A stretch of 64,000 bases of DNA from NCBI RefSeq assembly GCF_003590795.1, contig NZ_QYUL01000004.1, positions 124,001 to 188,000 of the forward strand, written 5' to 3'. The translations under genes were made by a program, and so were the position numbers. Shown piece after piece: positions 59,019 through 64,000 of the stretch. The notes beneath the pieces are model-generated. The model was not told the origin of the DNA and did not search any database. It saw nothing but the letters and a program-made list of their open reading frames with translations. The stretch is from Azospirillum cavernae (GTDB taxonomy: Bacteria > Pseudomonadota > Alphaproteobacteria > Azospirillales > Azospirillaceae). Every line of letters starts with the position of its first letter. Positions within the stretch are counted from its first letter, which is position 1.

Positions 59019-59157
59019 ATGGGATCCGGTGGGTCAACTCGACCGCGCGCCCAAATCAGAAAAGCCGGGCGTGTGGCGCCGCCATCGCGCCCTGGCGCGT
59101 CCCGCGCGGTCTCACCTTCTCGGCGAATTTGGGCCGACCTGGGAAGGCCCGAAACGA

Positions 59158-59191
59158 CAAAACCCCGCGAAAGCCGGATGGCCGTCGCGGG
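59158..59191 (-). terminator. Intrinsic terminator after the DUF6481 gene
   Basis: On the minus strand CCCGCGA (59191-59185) pairs with TCGCGGG (59170-59164), with TTTT directly after (59162-59159). It lies 46 bases after the DUF6481 stop. Confidence 0.6.
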
Positions 59192-59236
59192 ATCTTAAGG
59201 GCGCCGTGGGCTTGACGCCCGTCGGCGCCGAAGCCG

Positions 59237-59581
59237 TTACTTCCGCGCCTTGCGAGCGGCGTACCGAGCGTCACGCGCGGCTTTCTGCTCGATCAGGAGT
59301 TCCTGGTCGTTGGCGACCCGCGCCGCGCTTTCCTCAGCGGCCTTGCTCTCAGCGGCAAGCTTATCAGCGGCGACCTTGGCCGCTGCGGCCTCGCGCTCCG
59401 CCTGACGTTCGGCGGCGCGTTGCTCGCGAGCGACGCGAACGGCGAGGCGGGCGGCCTGCTGTTCGGCAAAAGTCGCGTCATTCACGATGGAATTTTCGCG
59501 GAATTTCCGCAACTGATCTTTCTTCGCGGCCATCGCCGCGCCCTGCCGATCACCAAAACCCTGTTCCTTAAACCCGCTCAT
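59237..59581 (-). CDS. DUF6481 family protein
   Basis: 114 residues: MSGFKEQGFGDRQGAAMAAK at the start, an Ala/Arg/Glu-rich coiled-coil middle and the end KAARDARYAARKARK. This start and end are the DUF6481 signature, common in alphaproteobacteria and often found near cold-shock genes; none is adjacent here. Strongly charged, probably RNA- or ribosome-associated, but the role is unknown. Confidence 0.85.
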   Translation of the reverse strand: MSGFKEQGFGDRQGAAMAAKKDQLRKFRENSIVNDATFAEQQAARLAVRVAREQRAAERQAEREAAAAKVAADKLAAESKAAEESAARVANDQELLIEQKAARDARYAARKARK

Positions 59582-60061
59582 TAACGAATACTTCTCTATC
59601 GTTTCTTCAATCGCGCAAACAATCTATACCACCGCGCGCCTATCCCGACACGCAATATTTGGGCGGCTCCCTTGCGATTCGGGGCGCGGCGTTTTCAACA
59701 TTCAAACAACCACCGCACAGTGATCGCTGGAGAGCGCGCGGAGCGTTCCGCCCGCGCAACCGGCGACGCCGCTTGAAAAATCTCGCCGCGCAGCGGCTGC
59801 AAACCCTTGGCTGGTTTTGTCTTGAATCGATGGCGGGTGGCCCTTCTGGAAGGTGTCCTGATGTCGACCATTTTCGCGTCCTATTCAGCCCAGACAGCAG
59901 GCTGAGTTTTCCTTAGAATGCGAATTATACGCAGTTGCATCACAACGCCGGTTTCTGTACGGTCTTCGCATTAACCCTTTGTAGTTAGTGCGAAAGAAAG
60001 GCGTCGAGCTGTGTCGCGAAGGAAACACCACCAGCAGCGCCCGGCAAAAGGCGTGAAGAAA
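59582..60061. other. Intergenic region upstream of the iron-uptake operon
   Basis: 480 bp with divergent promoters for DUF6481 (minus) and the TonB receptor (plus). Apart from the Fur-type palindrome at 59919-59933 and AT-rich stretches near 59605-59640 and 59920-60000 I see no gene; the short plus-strand frame at 59659-59916 lacks a ribosome site and family features. Confidence 0.5.
59919..59933. promoter_or_regulatory. Fur/Mur-type palindrome upstream of the TonB receptor
   Basis: TGCGAATTATACGCA is a 15-bp near-perfect dyad (12 of 14 paired positions match around the central T). Alphaproteobacterial Fur/Mur sites are TGCAAATNATTTGCA-like, so the fit is good in outline. It lies about 130 bp before the proposed receptor start, where a promoter would be expected, and suits iron-repressed uptake. 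Confidence 0.5.
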
Positions 60062-62191
60062 ATGAAGACGCTGGCGTGTGTCGCCTGCGCGGTGACGATG
60101 GCTTCGACCGCCGCGTTCCCGGCGTTGGCGGAGGAGGCGACAGGCGCCACCCCCGCGCCGCTGCTGCTTGGGCCGGTGACTCTGATTGGTGACGGCGTGG
60201 CCCCAACCGTGGGCTATCAGCCAAAGCGGTCCTCCCTGGCGACCGGCGCCGACACCCCGTTGCTCGACGTGCCGCAGGCGGTCAGCGTGGTGGCCGCGCC
60301 CGTCCTCAAAGACCAAGCTGTTCGGACGCTGGATGAAGCGCTGGCGAACGTCAGCGGCGTCACCCAAGGCAACACGCTGGGCGGCACCCAGGACGCCTTT
60401 ATGAAACGTGGTTTTGGGGACAACCGCGATGGCTCGACCATGCGCGACGGGCTTCGGACGGCGATGCCGCGCAGCTTCACCGCTGGCGCCGACCGTGTCG
60501 AGGTGCTGAAGGGGCCAGCCTCGACGCTCTACGGCATCCTCGATCCCGGTGGCCTGGTGAATGTCGTCAGCAAAATGCCGGAACTGACCCAACATGGCGA
60601 GGCTGCGGCCTGGGTCAGCAGCTTTGGCGGTGGGGGCGGGCAGGTTGACGTGACCGGGCCGCTGGCGACCGGCTCAAATCTCGCCTACCGCTTTGTCGGC
60701 GACCTTCAGGACACCGCCTATTGGCGCGAATTCGGGCGCATCCGGCAGAAAACGGTCGCCCCCTCGCTGGCCTGGTACGGCGAAGACACCACCGTCACCC
60801 TCGGTTACGAATACACCCGGTATCAGGTCCCCTTTGATCGCGGCACGATCTTTGACGCCAGCACGGGCAAAGCGGTTCCGGTGTCGCGGCGCGAGCGCTT
60901 CGATGAACCTTACAACGTGACCAGCGGCTTCACGCAGCTTGCCCGTATCGGCGTCAATCACAAGATCGATTCCAACTGGGCCGTCAGCGTCAACTACGCC
61001 TACAGCCACAACTGGTACAAGGACGATCAAGCGCGCGTCACCGCCTACAACGCCCGAACCGGAGCGTTGACCCGGCGCGCCGACGCCACCCAGGATTCCA
61101 ATGTGGACGTCCATGCCTTGCGGGCGGACGTCACCGGCAAGGCCGAGTTCGCCGGGCTGCGCCATCAGTTGTTGTTCGGCGCCTCTTATGACCACAGCGA
61201 CACGCTGCGCACGGACTTGATCCGTGGTTCGACGTCGACGGCCTTCAACATTTACAACCCGGTCTATGGCCGTCTCGCGCCCAGCCGCAATGTGGTGGCG
61301 AGCGACAGCGACCAGACCGAACGGCTGGAAACCTCCTCGGTCTATGTCCAGGATTCTGTGGAGTTGGGCGATCGTTGGATCGCGCTGGCCGGTCTGCGTT
61401 ATCAGCATTACGATCAGTTCGCCGGTCGAGGCCGCCCCTTCAACGTCAACACCAACGTGCAGGACGGCAAGCTCGTGCCGCGCGTCGGCGCCGTCTACAA
61501 AGTCACGCCGGACGCGTCCATTTATGCCAGTTGGAGCCAAAGCTTCCGGCCAAACTCCTCAATCTCCAGCTACATCGGCGCCCTGCCGCCGGAGGAGGGC
61601 GACGCCTACGAGGTCGGCGCAAAGGTCGAGTTGGCGCGCGGCCTGACCGCCACAGCCGCCCTCTTCGATCTGCGCAAGCGCAACGTGCTCTATTCGGAAG
61701 TGGTCAACGGCCTCACGGTGAACCGCACCGCCGGCGCGGTGCGGTCGCGCGGTTTTGAGCTGGACGTCGCTGGCGACGTCGCGCCGGGGTGGAGCGTCAT
61801 CGGCAGCTACAGCCTGTTGAACGCGCAAGTCACCGACGATCCCGCCAACAAGGGGAACCGTTTGGCCAACGTCGCCCGCAGCACCGCTTCGCTGTTCGTC
61901 ACGCATGATTTTGGATCGGTGATGGGCGGCACGGCTTTGCGGATCGGCGGCGGCGCCCGCTACGCTGGCAAGCGGGCGGGGGACGCCGCGAACAGCTTCT
62001 ACATGCCCGCCTATGTGGTGGCGGACGCCTTCGCCTCCTATGACACCGAATTGCATGGCACGCCGGTCAGCTTCCAAGTCAATGTTAAAAACATCTTCGA
62101 CAAGACATACTACACCTCGGCGGTCAACAATCTCGGCGTCGCGGTTGGGGAGCCGTTGCAGGCGGTCTTCCAAACCAAGGTTCGCTTCTGA
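60062..62191 (+). CDS. TonB-dependent siderophore receptor
   Basis: 709 residues: signal peptide MKTLACVACAVTMASTAAFP (cleavage after ALA), TonB-box-like GPVTLIGDG, plug domain (LLDVPQAVSVVAAPVLKDQA, RVEVLKGPASTLYGILDPGG, VNVVSKMP) and a 22-strand barrel ending in Phe (VFQTKVRF). No N-terminal STN signalling domain. The GTG at 60011 would add 17 residues with basic character; the ATG at 60062 gives the normal signal peptide. It takes up a ferric siderophore; the ligand is not deducible. First gene of the uptake operon. Confidence 0.93.
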   Translation: MKTLACVACAVTMASTAAFPALAEEATGATPAPLLLGPVTLIGDGVAPTVGYQPKRSSLATGADTPLLDVPQAVSVVAAPVLKDQAVRTLDEALANVSGVTQGNTLGGTQDAFMKRGFGDNRDGSTMRDGLRTAMPRSFTAGADRVEVLKGPASTLYGILDPGGLVNVVSKMPELTQHGEAAAWVSSFGGGGGQVDVTGPLATGSNLAYRFVGDLQDTAYWREFGRIRQKTVAPSLAWYGEDTTVTLGYEYTRYQVPFDRGTIFDASTGKAVPVSRRERFDEPYNVTSGFTQLARIGVNHKIDSNWAVSVNYAYSHNWYKDDQARVTAYNARTGALTRRADATQDSNVDVHALRADVTGKAEFAGLRHQLLFGASYDHSDTLRTDLIRGSTSTAFNIYNPVYGRLAPSRNVVASDSDQTERLETSSVYVQDSVELGDRWIALAGLRYQHYDQFAGRGRPFNVNTNVQDGKLVPRVGAVYKVTPDASIYASWSQSFRPNSSISSYIGALPPEEGDAYEVGAKVELARGLTATAALFDLRKRNVLYSEVVNGLTVNRTAGAVRSRGFELDVAGDVAPGWSVIGSYSLLNAQVTDDPANKGNRLANVARSTASLFVTHDFGSVMGGTALRIGGGARYAGKRAGDAANSFYMPAYVVADAFASYDTELHGTPVSFQVNVKNIFDKTYYTSAVNNLGVAVGEPLQAVFQTKVRF

Positions 62192-63264
62192 TGGCGAGGA
62201 TGATTGCCGCCGCCGCCTTTGTTTTGGCGCTTCTGCCGCAGCTTGCCGGGGCGGCGGGTGTGCGGACGAAGGATCTGACCGGCGCCGAAATCGTCTTGTC
62301 CAAGCCGGTGGAGCGGGTGGTGGCGTTGCCCGCCCCCTCGGCTCCGACGTTGATCGCCGTCGACCGTTCGGCCGACCGTCTTGTCGGCATGCACCAGACG
62401 GTGCGCGAGGTGGCGAAATCCGGCCTGCTCGGCAGGTTGTTTCCACGCTTGAACGACGTGCCCGCCTCGCTGCTCAGCGCTGGAAAATCGGCCTTCATGC
62501 CGAATGTTGAGGCCATCGCGGCCCTGGAACCCGACCTTGTGCTGCAACGGGGTGAACTGGGGCCTCAGGTGGTGTCGCCGCTGGTCGAGGCTGGGCTGAA
62601 AACCGCGCTGATCGTCTATGGTGACGAGGACGCCACGCGCCGCAACATCCGCCTGATGGCCGATCTGGTCGGCCAACCGGAGCGGGGGGAGGCGTTGGTC
62701 GCCTGGCGGGATGACGTCCTTGGGCGCATCGCCCGTCCCGATCATGCCGCCAGCGGCGGGCCAACCGTGTTGTTTCTGTCGCGGATGGCTGGCCATCTGG
62801 TGGCGACCGGAACAGGGACGCCAACCGATTTCGCCATGACCGTCGCCGGTGGCCGGAATGTCGCCGCTGAGCGGGCTGGCTCCATCACCGTCACCGCCGA
62901 GCAGATCATGATCTGGGATCCCCAAATCATCCTGCTGAACAGCGCCAACCGCGATCTGAATCCAGCCGACGTCTATGCGGATCCCCTGCTGTCCAGCACC
63001 GCCGCCGCGAAGGCCAGGCGGGTCTACAAGGCGCCCGTCGGCGCCTTTCGTTGGGAGCCGCCGAACGCCGAAAATCCGCTGTTCTGGCTGTGGTTGGCCA
63101 AGCTGTTCGCCCCGGACGCCCAAACATACGATCTGCGGGGCGAGATCCGACGGGGCATCGCGCTGGTCTATGGCCGGGAACCATCCGAGGCGGAGATCGA
63201 CCATCTGCTGCTGCCCGAGATCAATCAGGGGGCGCTGAATTATGACCGTATCGTCAGCCGCTGA
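62191..63264 (+). CDS. Periplasmic iron-siderophore/cobalamin-type binding protein (FecB/BtuF-like)
   Basis: 357 residues. Signal peptide (1-22, LAGA-AG), then the class III binding-protein fold: VERVVALPAPSAPTLIAVDR, LVGMHQTVRE, VEAIAALEPDLVLQRGEL, and VTAEQIMIWDPQIILLNS. It passes the ligand from the receptor to the FecCD-type permease. The ATG overlaps the receptor stop by one base (TGATG). Confidence 0.9.
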   Translation: MARMIAAAAFVLALLPQLAGAAGVRTKDLTGAEIVLSKPVERVVALPAPSAPTLIAVDRSADRLVGMHQTVREVAKSGLLGRLFPRLNDVPASLLSAGKSAFMPNVEAIAALEPDLVLQRGELGPQVVSPLVEAGLKTALIVYGDEDATRRNIRLMADLVGQPERGEALVAWRDDVLGRIARPDHAASGGPTVLFLSRMAGHLVATGTGTPTDFAMTVAGGRNVAAERAGSITVTAEQIMIWDPQIILLNSANRDLNPADVYADPLLSSTAAAKARRVYKAPVGAFRWEPPNAENPLFWLWLAKLFAPDAQTYDLRGEIRRGIALVYGREPSEAEIDHLLLPEINQGALNYDRIVSR

Positions 63265-64000
63265 TTCTCGGGATGGCGTCACCGCCCACGCCGCCGCGAC
63301 CAACCGTTCCTGGCTGTTGGTTGCGATGGCTGCGGCGCTGGTGGCGATGATGGTGGTCGCGCTGTGCGCCGGTCGTTTCTCCGTCACGCCGGGAACCGCG
63401 CTGCGCATCGTCGCGGCGCAGATTCTGCCGGGCGGGCTGGAAGCCGACTGGAGTTCGTTGCAGGAACGGATCGTCCTGCTGGTGCGGATGCCGCGCGTGC
63501 TGATGGCTGCGGCCTGCGGCGCCGGTTTGGCCCTGTGCGGGGCGGCCCTTCAGGGGGTGTTCCGCAATCCGCTGGTGTCGCCGCACATTCTCGGCGTGTC
63601 GTCGGGCGCGTCGCTTGGCGGAGCCGTGGCGATCCTGCTGGGCGTGTCGGGGGCCGGGCTGGTCGGGCTGTCTTTTCTGGCTGGCGCCGCCGCCTTGCTG
63701 CTGGTCGGGCTTCTGGCCCGCATCGACGGACGCAGCGGCGTCGTCACCGTGGTGCTGACCGGCGTCGTCGTCTCGGCCTTGTTCAGCGCGCTGGTGTCGA
63801 TGGCCCAATTCCTGGCCGATCCCGACAGCTCGCTTCCCGCCATCGTGTTCTGGCTGATGGGCAGCTTCGCCGCCGCCGGGTGGCGCCAGACGCTGCTGGC
63901 GGCGCCGGTGATCCTGGCCGGGGGGCTGGTCATCTGGGCCATGCGCTTCCGCATCAACCTGCTGTCGTTGGGCGAGGATGACGCCCGCATGTTGGGCGTG
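63242..64000 (+). CDS. FecCD-family ABC permease (partial, runs off the window)
   Basis: 253 residues before the window end, stop not reached. After a basic N-terminus there are membrane spans with the FecCD signatures: RIVLLVRMPRVLMAAACGAG, LALCGAALQGVFRNPLVSPH, ILGVSSGASLGGAVAILLG, IVFWLMGSFAAAGW and LLSLGEDDARMLGV. The start overlaps the end of the binding-protein gene by 23 bp. An ATPase gene should follow outside the window. Confidence 0.92.
   Translation, partial: MTVSSAADSRDGVTAHAAATNRSWLLVAMAAALVAMMVVALCAGRFSVTPGTALRIVAAQILPGGLEADWSSLQERIVLLVRMPRVLMAAACGAGLALCGAALQGVFRNPLVSPHILGVSSGASLGGAVAILLGVSGAGLVGLSFLAGAAALLLVGLLARIDGRSGVVTVVLTGVVVSALFSALVSMAQFLADPDSSLPAIVFWLMGSFAAAGWRQTLLAAPVILAGGLVIWAMRFRINLLSLGEDDARMLGV

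Noticed and set aside
59659..59916. Short plus-strand frame (85 codons) upstream of the TonB receptor
   Set aside because: No ribosome site, no recognisable features, and it covers the region that should hold the uptake-operon promoter.
1..64000. tRNA, rRNA or known riboswitch genes
   Set aside because: No cloverleaf-like segment with a T-loop consensus, no rRNA-conserved blocks and no riboswitch core were recognised by eye; a tRNAscan or Rfam search would settle it.

Overview
The window is GC-rich DNA (mid-60s percent by eye) with alphaproteobacterial gene content, probably from a Rhodospirillales/Azospirillum-like bacterium; that assignment is an inference from codon use and gene families. 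A Rep_3-type replication initiator (1496-2881, minus) sits beside about 0.55 kb of inverted and direct 18-bp repeats (2972-3526). The window is therefore probably part of a plasmid or chromid, near its origin.

Left part (1-26.4 kb): a DUF350/PspA-like envelope-stress pair, the rep/iteron module, a TauE-type exporter divergent from a LysR regulator, an Lrp regulator divergent from a homodimeric 2-oxoacid dehydrogenase E1, a response regulator plus hybrid histidine kinase (split by two one-base frameshifts), and a CDF metal transporter. The 3' end of the transporter gene was hit by a 904-bp mobile cassette with long inverted ends and a 5-bp target duplication. Next come a PepSY/OmpR-type two-component operon divergent from an OB-fold, cytochrome b561-SHP fusion and diheme cytochrome operon, then a PAS chemoreceptor, pyruvate formate-lyase with its activase, a degenerate EAL-like protein and a cystathionine-synthase-family PLP enzyme.

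26.5-28.8 kb is a graveyard of truncated genes: a Tn3-type transposase N-terminus, an RTX-type protein C-terminus, an ISAzo13-type N-terminus and an ISKra4-type C-terminus.

28.8-59.0 kb is the highlight: a near-complete extracellular contractile injection system (eCIS, Afp/PVC-like) organised around an AT-rich divergent control region (50085-50436). The minus arm encodes, in transcriptional order, sheath, tube, a zinc-ribbon baseplate protein, a DUF6760-like protein, a second tube, a long Pro/Arg-rich protein, a LysM tube-baseplate adaptor, gpD-like, gpV-like and PAAR spike proteins, gp25, a coiled-coil protein, two J-like baseplate proteins, a tail-I-like protein, four fibre-like proteins and three small aegerolysin-like beta-sandwich proteins. 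The plus arm encodes three tandemly triplicated small proteins of the same apparent fold, the Afp16-like cap (DUF4255), a DUF4157 'eCIS core' cargo candidate, the Afp15-like AAA+ ATPase, an unrecognised cargo candidate, and a protein with a NucS-like segment and a RAMA-like domain. No capsid, terminase, portal or integrase is present, so this is not a prophage.

The right end (59.2-64 kb) has a DUF6481 gene and an iron-uptake operon: TonB receptor, FecB-like binding protein and FecCD-like permease (cut by the window end), behind a Fur-type palindrome. Three genes-worth of single-base frameshifts, all one G short in G-runs, suggest that at least some of them are assembly errors.
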